Source of the DNA: Brachypodius melanocephalos
Taxonomy: Eukaryota; Chordata; Aves; Passeriformes; Pycnonotidae
NCBI GenBank assembly: GCA_013398615.1
Contig: VZSR01003807.1
Location: 592,919 to 656,918, forward strand
Length of the DNA: 64,000 nt
Direction: 5' to 3'
The translations under genes were made by a program, and so were the position numbers. Every line of letters begins with the position of its first letter. Position 1 is the stretch's first letter. Below are positions 1 to 12,800 of this stretch, piece by piece. The notes under the pieces are model-generated. The model searched no databases. It saw only the letters and a list, made by a program, of their open reading frames with translations, and was not told the origin of the DNA.

Positions 1-2628
1 ACTACGATTGTTTTAGTCAACAAATTTTTAGGTAAACATTTTAGTACAGAGTCCAGCAAAATGGAAAGCCAAACCCAATTAGGGTGTATTTGTCCAAGGT
101 CCTTAATAATATTGATAGTCAGAAACCTTAGACTGTCCACTTATAAAATGGTTAGAAGTTACAATATCATGCGTATTCAGTTAACCAAAAGTTGACTAAA
201 TTCACTTGTAACCTTAGGCTATTTAAGATGCAGAGAAGATTTGATAATAGAAGTGTTAACATTCTATATTGTCTACTCACGACTAATTACAGAAAGGACA
301 ATCACAGTTCAAAACCAGGATACTGGTTACCTGCTTGATCAGACTGTCAGGTCTTGTTAAAGGCTCTCTTAAGGAAGTTGGAGCAATCAGTTAGTGAAAC
401 ATTTTCAACTCCAATTTAAAGTATCTACAAATCTCACACTAACACACACCAAGAGGCTACTTCAGCCACGCAGAAGCTACATTGAGTTCTTCTATAAAAC
501 AGGTCATACCCCCTCAAAGTAGGAAAAAAGGCAGACAGAATTTTCATCTCTTTTTTTACAATAACATATTTTGGTTTGCTGTTTCTATGTCCTGTAGAAA
601 TGTGATTTTGCTATTAATCAGTGTACACAACTTATTCCTCTCTGTCAAATACTTCAGATATTGTGAAATACAAAAGGCAGTTTAAGGTAAATGTCTCTCG
701 ATTAGATTCCAATTATGCCTCTTTTGGCTTTAAAATCAATCACATTTGTTAACCACAGGGTGCAAGAATTGCACTTGATAAAGTAAATTCCAGGATGACT
801 GAAGACACAGTTTCTTCTCAGTGGAAAGTTACATAACCTATTTCCAGAATGCTCTTTTTGAAGACAATGCTTTGTATCCACACTATTGATTTTTTTATGC
901 AGCTTATTGCAGTAGACATTCATTCATATAAGCTTCAGAAATATGTGACTTCTTGATGCTATTAAAACTGTGCCAGTCACATATTAAGCCATCTGTCAGG
1001 ATGTTATTAGTTGAAAAATATGAATGGACTACTCAATGCCGCATTCAATATTGTTCCAAAAGGAAGCACAAAAGTATATCCAGTCTCAACACTCCAAAGA
1101 GAAGCCTCCTAAAAAATCCCCCAAAACTGCATTTTGTCCTAACAGTATGGTATAAGCAAGAGTCCAAAACTTGACTCAGTTTTCCTGAGGGACAAGAAGA
1201 GCAATGAAAGTTCTCTACAGACGTAGGATGAAAATTACGCAAAATTCCAACCCAGGAGCCACATTACAAAGTATTGACTGGCACTGTGCCCACCACAGAC
1301 CACATGCCAACTGCAGCAGGATGCATGCTAGGTATTCAGCTTCCTGTGATGACCCACTATGTGCCAAGAATTTGGAGTAAGGACAAAATCATGCTGTCTT
1401 TCTTTTCTTGTATCAGCCCTAATTCCCAAGAAATACTTTAATGCAAAAGAGAAGACAAAAGGGTCTTGTGACTGCACCTGTTCTTATACAATTCAAAAGC
1501 AACTTTAATCAGTAACCCCAAATAAACATATTAATATATCATATATATCATGACCTGAGATGAATATTAGACGAATTTTTAACAACCAAAGCAAAAAGTC
1601 CTCCTTTTGTATTGCAAGCTACATTTTAAAATGCTATTTACCAGAAACTTGAAAAATATGAAAATGTCAAGAACACAATACCTATTGCCAAATATCCAGC
1701 AATCTGCCAATAAAATCTCTAACCTCTCTAACACATTATTTGAGCCAGTACTTCAAAACTAGACAGAATAGTAAACTCCGCTTGTTCTGAACTTGAAGTT
1801 GACCAGAAACTCTGTGTTATGTTCTGACGATTGATCTACAAATATCTAAAATAAATTTAAACAGCATTCCTACCCAGCTGTTTTGAAAGGATGTGTTTGC
1901 AATAAACCCGACCCCAGTCCAGCTTCAAAGGCCTGAAGTACAAGTTAGCAATCGTCCATCTCTTCACAAACAGCAAGACAAACATCCTGCCAACAATGCA
2001 GGCATTAATGAATTAAAATTAGGTGCAAACTCAAACTCAAATACACATTTATGCAGGATTCATTTCTAAATAATTTAAATATGATTGACATTGATTCAGA
2101 AGAGAACCTATCTAGAGAGAAAACACACACAAAGGGTCCGGAAAATTCTAATTCTTGTTGAACAACTTCTCATTTTTTATTCAGCTGATTGGTTCATAAG
2201 AAAGTCATACTAAAAGATTCCTCACCCTGTATTTGGGAGCTTAAGTAAATTAATTTGTATTTTTTATAATTTATATACAGATTTCCTAGTGGTTAGATAT
2301 ATGTACAACACATACAGCTATGCTACAGAGAACACCATTCTCCTCAACTTTGATGGTGCATGATAATTCAGAGTCAAATATTATGGAAACCTCTAGAAAC
2401 AATCTTTTAACAATTACTTTGAACACTAAGATTTAGCTGTTCAGGGTTTTTCAGACAAAATAATCATGAATCATATGCAACTGCTACATGTGAATGAACT
2501 ATATGAAAGTATCATAGACCCCAGTAATGCACATCAAGATCAATCCTAGAATCCTCTGAAAATACTCTTTTAGGTACAACATGAGTAGTTCTTATAGCTT
2601 AGGAGGAAAATAAGCAAAAACTACTCAC
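1..2628. other. WDR27 intron, no other feature seen
   Basis: AT-rich sequence downstream of exon 22. It was searched for the missing C-terminal WD exon on the minus strand; none was recognised. No transposon or RNA gene was identified. Confidence 0.6.
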
Positions 2629-2731
2629 GTATTTGTCATCTGATCCACTGGCTATAAAGCGTCCACAGGGAGACATCGCAATTCCACATGGATAGCAGCG
2701 GCTACTGTGCCCTTCAAAACGACGTTCACAC
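2629..2731 (-). CDS. WDR27: WDR27 coding exon 22
   Basis: 103 nt from CTCTGTAG to ATAC|GTGAGT. It reads RCERRFEGHSSRCYPCG... to IASGSDDKY, the penultimate WD repeat. The reading frame is complete at the donor, so the remaining C-terminal repeat must lie further left; I found no matching exon in positions 1-2628. Confidence 0.94.
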
Positions 2732-3817
2732 CTACAGAGAAGTTTCAGTGTTATTTACACCAACTAAAAATTACATCTTTTACTGCCACTTTCATGAAGT
2801 CCTGCTGTTTTCATGTTTTTCTTAGTCTACAAATTCACTAAGGCAAATCCATAATTGTGTTTTAAATATATCGGCAGTAGGATTTTGTCAAAACTGAAAG
2901 ACACTGAAGAACATGAATGACTAAAAATAAAATGAACAGACAAAACTGCCCCAGGGCAATGACCAAAACCATTGGCCTTGTTTAGTTTACAGGGATAGAA
3001 ACATTAATAATTAGAAATGAGGAGCTGTGATGCCTATCAATTAGCTAAGGGGAAGGTGTTGTGAAAGTCTGCCCCATGAAGATTCATAAATCTCCCTCAA
3101 GTTATTTATATCAAATGAAGATGCAGTATGTGGAATCATAATATAAATAATTATTGCTTGCTTTTCTCACACCCGAATCTGAATATTTAACCTTTGTTGT
3201 CTATTTACATTTCTACTCCATACATTAATTTATTGTATATGATAAGTCAAGAAAGACAATTTCCAAATGATGTTCCAAAGTGAAAAATATCTCTCTCTCT
3301 GTCTCTCTGTCCTATAACTGTAGATAATTTCTTACCTATCTGTGTTAAAACATTCTAAAGGAAGGAATGGATTTACAATTAATGCAAGGAATTAATTTCC
3401 TACTTTTCATGTCAATATTGCAAGAAGCATTGTAGAGTAAGTTTTAAATAGCTGAGCTCGCTTGGACTATTTAAAACTATTAATATTTTTAATGAGATGA
3501 AGATTAATATCCACCTGAAAAGCACCACACGTTGTAAAGAACCATGACAACTTTGCAGTCACCACAAAACTAATGTTAAAAAAATATTATTTAGAGTTTC
3601 CTCAATATTAAAAAACATTTTAATACAAGTTTCAAGACCAGTAACAGCTGCCATTTACATATGTATACCTCATTTCAGAAGTTTAGTTTATATCTTTGAG
3701 GTATTATTTTAAAACAGACTTACAATAACCTACATTCTTCTTTTGTCATTATTACGAATGCTGTCAACCTACCCTTCTTACAAAACAAATTCACATACTT
3801 CACCATAATGCAGAGGT

Positions 3818-3849
<32 letters not shown>

Positions 3850-6800
3850 GTATGCTAGGTCCAGGAACAAATTTGAAATAGTAAAATCTCCTGCCAGCTC
3901 CTGTGATATACAGTTTTTCCTGGTCTGCAGAATCACAGAAGCTATGTAAATTCAATTGACTGAACCTATGTGCAGAAAGCTCTAAATTTTTATACCACAT
4001 TGTTCTGTAGTAGACACGCATGTATGTGTAAGAATGGACTAAATGCCAATTTGATTTCATTCACCCAGGTGAAACAGACATACTTAAATAAAAACATTAC
4101 TCATTACTTTGTGACTGGATCTAATTGCTATCACTTATTAAAGCATAAAAGGGACACTTCTGAATGCATGAAAATACATCATTTTATAGAGCCTAACTCT
4201 GATCTTTACTGTATTCTGTACAACAAAACTACTGATATTAACAGACATTTTGAGCATACAGTAACCAGATGCTTCACCTCAGACAAGTTCTATCTTAAAA
4301 CTGCTAAAAGAACCCAACTTAAGAGAACACTACAGTTCAAGAGAAGCAACTTATGAAGACAGCCAATTACTGTGACTAAGATGTAAAAACTTTCTTCGAC
4401 TTCAGTTTTTTCACATAAATATTTAGAGACTTTCAGTAACCAATAGCCACATTTGGTCTTTTGAATAACCTGCTCTGTTCAAGCTTCCTATTAACAGCAA
4501 AGAAGAATACTAGCTACCTCAGTCTCCTCAGAATTTTCCTCCTCAGTTAGGCTTCTACATATTATTTATTACATAGAGTAAACTTGTACAACTTAGCCTC
4601 AAGTCCTAGTTGCACTGTTTGCAAATTTCAGGGAGTTCCTTTTCAAAGAGAATTTAAAGAAAAAAAATCTTTTTAATCTTATACTTGTAAGATACATCAG
4701 CATCATGTGAAAGAAATTTCTTCATGAGAAAAATTAAAAATAATTCATATCCCCTGTCCCTCCTGAAGGTGTCTTCAGGTTCACCATTCTTCCTTAAGTA
4801 CAGCACTGGTCATCAGGACTACTTCTAAATGTTTACTTCTAAATTACATTGTCAGGGCCTGTAAAAGATAATTTCCTCAATGGGATCTCCTTCACAGAAG
4901 AATAAAACACTGCAAAAAACTTCCTTTCAAAAGAAATTCTTCTGTATTTGTGATCAATAACTTGAACATTTCATCTATAAATAGATACATAAGAACTAAC
5001 AGGATTCCAAGGTTTTCACTGATCTTTGCTCTGCTGTATCACAGCAGCATAAAGCCATGTCTCAGTCATAGGATAGTGTCCTTTACCTTGGGCTAGCGCA
5101 GCCACATTAATAACCAATTATTTGGTTATATATATATAAACCAATATATAATAGCCAATCCAATAACCTGGTTTCTATTTTCTTAGCTGTTTTCTTGTTC
5201 AACTCTTCAATTATATCAGGATATACGTTCCATTAAGTTCAGCTACTTCCCCAACCTCTCAAAATCCTACTTTAAAAAGACATTAAAAAAGAGATTCCAA
5301 TTAAACTTTCCACAGAATTAAGTAGATTTTTTAACTCAATCTATTAACTCCAGATATCTACAGGTATCATAGCAATGGAAAAAAAAAGTGGACAAAAATC
5401 ATAGAATTATTAGATAGACACTATGTGTATGATTTTAGCTTATTTTAGGGATTGTCTTCTTTCAGGCTTTTTTTTTCATTCTATTTTTTTTAAGTAGCAA
5501 CAGGTGGTGATCCAAATTATTTTGGATATTGCAGGTTTTACGTGGCCAGCTGGCATGCTCTCCAGTCTCCTAAAAATGCTTTTCTGGTCAGAGCTTTTCA
5601 GGAGTTACCATGACAAACATCTGGTAATTGCATGGGACAGAAAACAGCCAAGTTTTCCCTATGTTCTCCATTGTACATCTTTTAGTTTACATTCCAAAAT
5701 ATGTATCTTTTTATGTTGCAAGAAGACTTGAATAATATTAGAAAAAAAATGTACTGTTTTTTTCTGTCTTTGGAAGAGAAACATATTGGAATGAGTGTCT
5801 CTTTATATATAAGAGAATACTCTCACAAAGACGTCTATTTCATTATACTTGATGCATTAAAAATAAACTGCAAATGAAAGTCTGGGGTTTTTTTCAAAAC
5901 TCCTTCATTTGTATTTTGTTACTTTATGCCAGTGCTCTGGTGTTTGTTCACAGACTCTTCAATACCAGCAGATCTACTAAGGCTCTGCAAAATGTGAGCA
6001 CAACTTGACAGTAGTAGTAGCTACCTTAGATTTACAGTACACTTGGTTTTCATTTCATTGAAACACCAAACCCTTCACATATGAGCTCCCAGTGTTTTCA
6101 CCATAGCATCCAGCAGGGACAACATCCCTGTGCTCCTCATCCTCTATATTTTCATGCACCTCCAGTCCCAAACTTGAAGGAACTCCAGACACTCTTTTAT
6201 CCCTCAGAATCTGCATAACTAGACTCAAAGGTTCCAAGGTGAAAAAAAGAAAGGAAAAAAAACATATGGCAAACCATGGAATCCTTATGTTCAGAAGAAA
6301 CCAAGAAGTAATCAAATTCTGAGTATGTGTATGTTTGTATCTTGCTTAGGATGATTTCAAGCAGCTAGTTCACAGTGAAGATGCAAACTGAAAAGAATCT
6401 CAAAATTCAAACTGCATGTCTGACCCCAAGGTCTCAAAGTGCAATTGTGAGAAAATATATGAGATGAGTTCCCTGTGGGGATTCTGTTAAAATATATTGC
6501 CAGAGGAGCTTATGATCTAGTTGCACAGCATCATAACACTACTTGGAGATTTTGCCTTAATGTCTAATACTATGTACAATTGGCAAATTCTTTCAGAGGC
6601 TGAAAGAAGGTGAAACTGATTTTTTCTGGGATCATACATCAAAGCATTATCATGAAGCTGAGTATTCTGCTGAAGCAATTCAGTATGTGCAAGTAGTTCA
6701 GTATTCCTCAACTCTTCACTGTGGTTCAATAAGCATCCACTGCCTTTTTTGGGTTTTTTTCAGATGAAAAATGGCTATTTCAGTAGCAAAGAGCATATTT

Positions 6801-9800
6801 CAACAGCTGAACTTCCATTTCTCAGCTGATCAGAGTGTTAGAGGCAGGCAGCTCCTGCCACCATAGGTGTTTGTGTTGGGTGTTGGGAGATCTTCCTAAC
6901 ACCTTGTCCCAGCTATTCTTATTACCTGCAAGAGTAATCTACCACCTATCACATCTACCTCCTCACACTACCATAGTAGCAATGCCTTGGGAAGGCTGAC
7001 CTGGAACAGAGACTGGACAGAGCTAGAGAATAAAATAGGTATTTATTAAAAGGCCTTTAAGGATACACCTTGGGCAGTCCAAGAGCCTGGCCAGGGCTAC
7101 ACCCAATGTGGACCCAAAATGGTCACAAAATGGATGACCAGACACGAGGTCTCACCCTTTTATAAGTTTTGGTCCATTTGCATGTTGGAGTTAGTTCCCA
7201 ATTACATCTTCAGATTATGAAGTTCCATCCTTGTTTTCTCTCTCAGTCCACAGTTGTTTATGCTTTTGGGCCTGAAAACTTGTAACAGTTGTCCTTGGTC
7301 TCCATCTGGAAAAGGATTTGGTTTGTCTACCTACTCTGTGAAGAGAGCTTACTAACACTTAATATGAGGCTCAGAATCACACCTCTAGGCAGCACAGAAT
7401 CTAAAAAAAATATGAAAGCTAAAACTCAAGGCATCAGTAGCATCCCAGACTTCTAGTTTGGGCTATACTAACTCTTCCCATGCTCTCTCTATTTCTGGGT
7501 AGGTAATAAGCACAGAACATCAGACAGCATAGCACAACTGTCCCTTTCCTGTTTTCTAAATTAATTTTCAATTTCAGCTGTTATTGTACATCTTGCTGTC
7601 TTAGTCAATATCACATCAGCTCCCCCAGCAAGTTCCCCATACCCTACTTTTTCTGTGGTAAGTAAAGAAAAAATGCAATTTTCATAGAATCACAAAGTGA
7701 CGACATGGCTGAGGTTGTTAGGCAGCTCTGGAGGTCATCTTATCAAAGCTCACTGCTCATATACAGCCAGTGTGGCTTCACCAATGCTAAACAGAGGGGA
7801 GGTATTCATCTCCCATAACCTGCTGGCACTGTTCTTCCTGATACAGCCCAGGACATCATAAGCCTTCTTTGCCTCAAGGGCACATTTCTGGCTCGTGTTC
7901 ATCTCAGTGCCCTTTTCTGCAAAGCTGTTTTCCACCTAGTGCCACTCCTTGGCATATATTGGTGCCTGGGGGTTGCATTTGGTGCCAAGAGGACTTTGCA
8001 CTTCCCCTTGCTGCACTTCATAAGGATTCTGTCAACTCATTTGTACAGACTTCTACAGCCTGAATCAAGGAGCAGAGTGCATGGGTGTGATTCCAAGGCT
8101 GGTCAGGGCAATTAAGGGCTATTGGTGCAGTGAGGGTCCTCACAGTGCAGCCTATAGTACCTTGAGTAAAGATGCATCTGAAAATCTGAGGTCAAGCCAG
8201 GTCACACAATTAACTGTCACATAGAAGGAAGAAGCTTTATTGCATTATGGCTTTAGCCATAATTTACTGATGAGCAAGGAAGGTTCACAGAAGTGCCTAA
8301 AAGCTTTACAGGGGATCTGAAATCTGCCTTGGGGAAGAAAATTTTACACTACTTCACATTCTAAAACTTCTCTTGAGGAAACAGACTACTTGGAATGAAC
8401 CGTGCAAGAGAAGCTGCAGAAAATTGGACACACTTTTTTTTTTATTATAAGCCAGGCATGAAGGTGCCTGTATTCATGGAACTTTGCTAGCAAAATATGA
8501 GCTGGTGTTACAAAGTGTTTAGTCAATATTCTAAATGCATTTAACAAAGTGAAGAGTGCAACACTATGAATTTACAGTTTCCTCCTAACTGAATGAAAGA
8601 AATTTCCTTTCTTCTGGACATTTACAGCACAGAATTATCTAATCTACAAGTTGGAGGAAGTGAGAAATTGAAAGGATCCAGACTGATAAAGCAGAATTAA
8701 AAACTGTCAAATGAAATTTAAGTGATATATGAACATATTAAAGCAGCTGGTATTTAGTCTAGTCTGATACTTCCTGTTGTTATGAGTTTACTGTTGTTGT
8801 GGTTTGAGCCACAGTTTGGTTTCTTAGTGCACCAATCAGAAGTTAGCTTTTTAGATGGCATGTCGTTTGGCCACTTAAAGAACAGAATGCGACTTTGGGG
8901 TGATATTCATGAAAGCTCACCTCAGAGTTCAAGCCCTCTTTGACTTCCAGCCGGCGAGCAGTTAACACCTCCGTGAGTTGGACAGGCCCAGTCCAGGCCC
9001 CGCCGGTCCAGGCCCCACTGCCTCCCCCGGGCGGTTGCGGTCGGGCCTCTGTGGTGGGAGGGTGGGCTGCCCTGCAAGCAGCGGCTTAGGCTTGGCCTTT
9101 TATGGGAGACCTGCCTGGCTCAGGGACTCTCAGGCCAGGGGAGGGGATGATGCACGCCTGTCCCGGCCCGGATCAGTTTTTAGCAGCTGTGAAACGCCCT
9201 GTGAGGGAGAGCTGGCCTGGGAGCTGGCTGTGGGCCTCAGCCCTTTCTCCAGCATGGGGAGGGGAGCCTGCAGCCTGCAGCGGCTCCGGGCTGGGCTCAC
9301 CCTGGATGAGACCGAGGGGTGGAAGTGGGACTCTTCCATCAGCCGAGTTGTTCTCGGATCTGTCAGTCTAAGTTTCTTCCCTGCATCCCCGTGGCCTTTG
9401 AAAATCCCGGCTGTGCCTGGCAGAGATCATGTGACCACTGCAAGCCTAAGCAAAGACATTAACCCTTTCCTCCTCCGTGGAATGCAGTGAGTGAAGACGT
9501 GGAGAGACAGCATGAGATAAAGTCAGTGAAAGAATTGATAAGAACTGCTGGAAGAAAGGGATAGAGGAAGAAAACATTTTTGTCTGGACTTCTCAGGGTG
9601 TGATTCATGGAGATATGAACTATCATGATGCTGTTTGGGGGAATGCAGGTTCTAGTCAAAGGTCGTACATACTGGTATATTTGAAGCCTGGCCTCTGGCT
9701 TAATAGGAGATCTGTATTTCTTTTAAGATAGAGACGATTTTAGAGATAAGAGAACCTTTGTTGTATACTAGAAGAGGCTTTCTTAAAATAGTACCCCAAA

Positions 9801-12800
9801 TATGTTGGAGCCCATAAGCAGCTTGGGAAACTGCTAATGGGGTGGGATTGCACAGATCTGCAAATCCCAGGTGGTTGCAGATTTGTGACATTGAGAGCCA
9901 CCAGACCTCTTAGTGTGGTATAGTCTATGAAAATTCCAAAGGGACTCCTCTCCCAAGTAATGTAAGATTATTCATATGGCTGCAACTGACTGAAATTATG
10001 GTAGTCTCTATGTTGTGTGGAAAGGTAAATAGTTTGTGGGGGAGGAAAAGGTAGGTTTTTGGTTTTGCTTTTGTTTTCTTTTCCTTCTTTTTTTCTTTAG
10101 TGTGTTAATAAACTATCTGTTTAGCTATAAGTTGAGCCTGTTGTGCCTTTTTCTTCCAAAATCTTATCTCATATTTAGTGAACGAAATTTGGTGAACTCA
10201 AAACCATTACAACTGTGTAACAGAACAGAATGTTCATTAATTCCTAGGTTTCTACATTCTTTTTTATGCATTGGCTTTACAGCACTGGGATGCCAAAGCA
10301 CATCTCACTGCCCTATATGTTCATAGCCACTAAACACAGGCAGGACTGGAAGACAAGGAGGCTTAGTATATTGGAATTTTCTGATATATCTGGTCTCTGT
10401 GGTCTAAAGAACTCAGAAACTTGTGCCATTCCAATCCAGACTTTTCTGAGATATTAAATTTAATTGGTGGAGACAATAGGTACAGCTGAGTATAAATCAG
10501 TGCTAGATTCCTGACTTCAGAAAGAGCAGCAATGTCTCCAAAATACATTCAATACACACAGCAGTATGAAAAAGAATGGTAAAATTTCTTATGTCTTACA
10601 GATGAATGAGTCTACAAGGTTTCATCACAAAGAACACTTCAGCTCCTTCAAAAATACAAGACTGTATTAATTTTTTTTGCCTCCTGATCATTAAGGAATG
10701 ATCAGGAATCATTTTGGGAATCCTGAACCTGATGACTATAATGTTCTTCTCATTCAGATTTCCACAGCATCCCAGCCTAACTCTTGTGTTCACTGCTTTC
10801 CCCTAGGACATCAGAGAAAGCAATTTTACTTGTTTTCCAAGCAGTCATTCTTTTAGATAATATAGACTTAAATTGCTCTTCAAAATGTCTTGGAGGTTGG
10901 TCGAAGGTCATTATTTTACCCTAAAGCATGTATTCATAAGGTCTCATTCATTATCCTAACCTGGAAGAAGAGTAGCCATAGTTTTCTTCTTCCAAGAAAA
11001 ACTATTTTTCTTGCTTCTTTATTCCTAAGTCTGTTTTGTAGATCATCTGGAGCTTTTCTTAGCTTTAGTTATAAATGAGGAGAATGCAGGAGAAGTATAA
11101 AAATATTCAAAATCTTCAGATGAAACTTCACAAATCCATGCATTTCAAAGCAATAGAGCAGAAGTCAGAGTAAATCCAAAAGCCACTAGCAGTGTCCAAG
11201 ATTCCCTCATTTATTGGCAAGATGACCTAGCTGTGTGAGGTTGGCTGACAACATCAGAAAGTTAAAATGTCTTTTCTTGTACCACCTTCAGAGGAACCCA
11301 TGAGACTTTCTGGCACTCTCTGAAGGAATCTTGGAATGCCTCCAGACCATCAATAGTGAAAGAGACAGACAAATTCACAGCTTTATCCAGAAACGATGAT
11401 GCAAATTGAAGTTGCAAAATAATTTCACCAAATTCAAGAACGTAAGAAAAGTTAAATGAATTTTCACTGGGAAAAAAATTGTAGTTTGATAACACAGGTT
11501 GGATAGCAAAATTCTTGTAGAACTCAGAGCAAAAATATCAATATATTCCAAATTTTAAAGCTGTAGACCAGGTTAACCTGTTTGAAGATATAATCTACAC
11601 AGATTAAAAAATAACCTGAGCATCCTGCTATAATTCCTCAGTCAATTGTGAGAAAAGGAATGCATGTCTTATGAAAAGGAACCATCATCAAAGAAACTGA
11701 AGAATAACAAAAACAACAACAAAAAAAACCCCAAAACTGAGAGTCCAAGGAAATTGTGCAGTTATTCTGCAAATTATTTCCCATGCTTTCAATAGCAGCT
11801 TTGAAGAGCACTGTGCTGGAGGGATTTTTCCCCTTTATTTAATAAAAATTTTGTACTTTATGGAATTTTTAAATAAAGTAACAATGAATACTTTCTAAAG
11901 GGCAACAAACAGGTTAAAGAAAAGCAAAACAATTTTTGCTGTGGGCATCTAGGGAAAATATTTAGAACAAAATCAACAAACAATAAAGTGGAGATCTTGT
12001 AGTTATTGTTACTACCCACAACACTGCAAACAATATAAATGAGAAGGTGGACTTACCTTTGCTATATTTCAAGAACACTGGACAAAAATTTCATTAAACA
12101 AACCCTATTCTGGCAAACCCAAAGCAGAAACAAAGACAGGTCATTCCAGAGGGAGTTGAAACAGTTGTTGATGCATGAACTTTACAAATCAACAACTTTA
12201 AGAGATTAAAGGTACTGGCGCACCATAAGGTTGTTTAGGAACTAATCTCTCCTGTAAGTACTCAACAGTACAAGGGATGGACTGGATTTGATTGGACAAA
12301 ACCCATGAACAAAAAAAAATAAGCAAAAGTTTTCAGTCTGTGTAACTATTGTAGACCTAACACTTCAGCAGAGACTTGTTCCAAGTTCAAATAGAGCTTT
12401 CCAAACTTAGACATTTAAAATTTATTTATGTGAAAAACACCTGGTGAACACATAGGAAAAATTGAACAGTTTTACTCCTTTTCAGAACTCAGGAACAGGT
12501 TTTAACATATAGAAGAATCAGTCTCTGGTCTGAGCAATGGCAGAAAATTTTGTTTTAAAAAATGTGGTTTGTTTTTCTATTTTTCCTTGAAAATTGCTAG
12601 CAAGGGAAAAACAATTATTTATTTTTTCTATTTCTTCTCCACAAGAGTTAACACTACTGATCACTGTGTAATGTGTAACAAACATACACATATACATAGT
12701 ACCTCACAAGCACCCTTAAAATATCTGTCATTAAGGACTTGAACTACTTTTTTGAAGCTTGGCCAATAGAACACAGTGGACATTAGAATACACTGGCACA

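Noticed and set aside
1..2628. Search for the last WDR27 exon
   Set aside because: No minus-strand segment with splice sites and a WD strand matching the expected C-terminus was found; it is taken to lie outside the window.
3970..4356. 128-codon plus-strand frame next to the poly-T tract
   Set aside because: Considered as part of a processed pseudogene, but it shows no family resemblance, the poly-T implies the opposite strand, and no flanking duplication was found.
8978..9490. 170-codon plus-strand frame
   Set aside because: It lies in the GC-rich third of the solo LTR, overlaps frames on the other strand and shows no retroviral or cellular domain.
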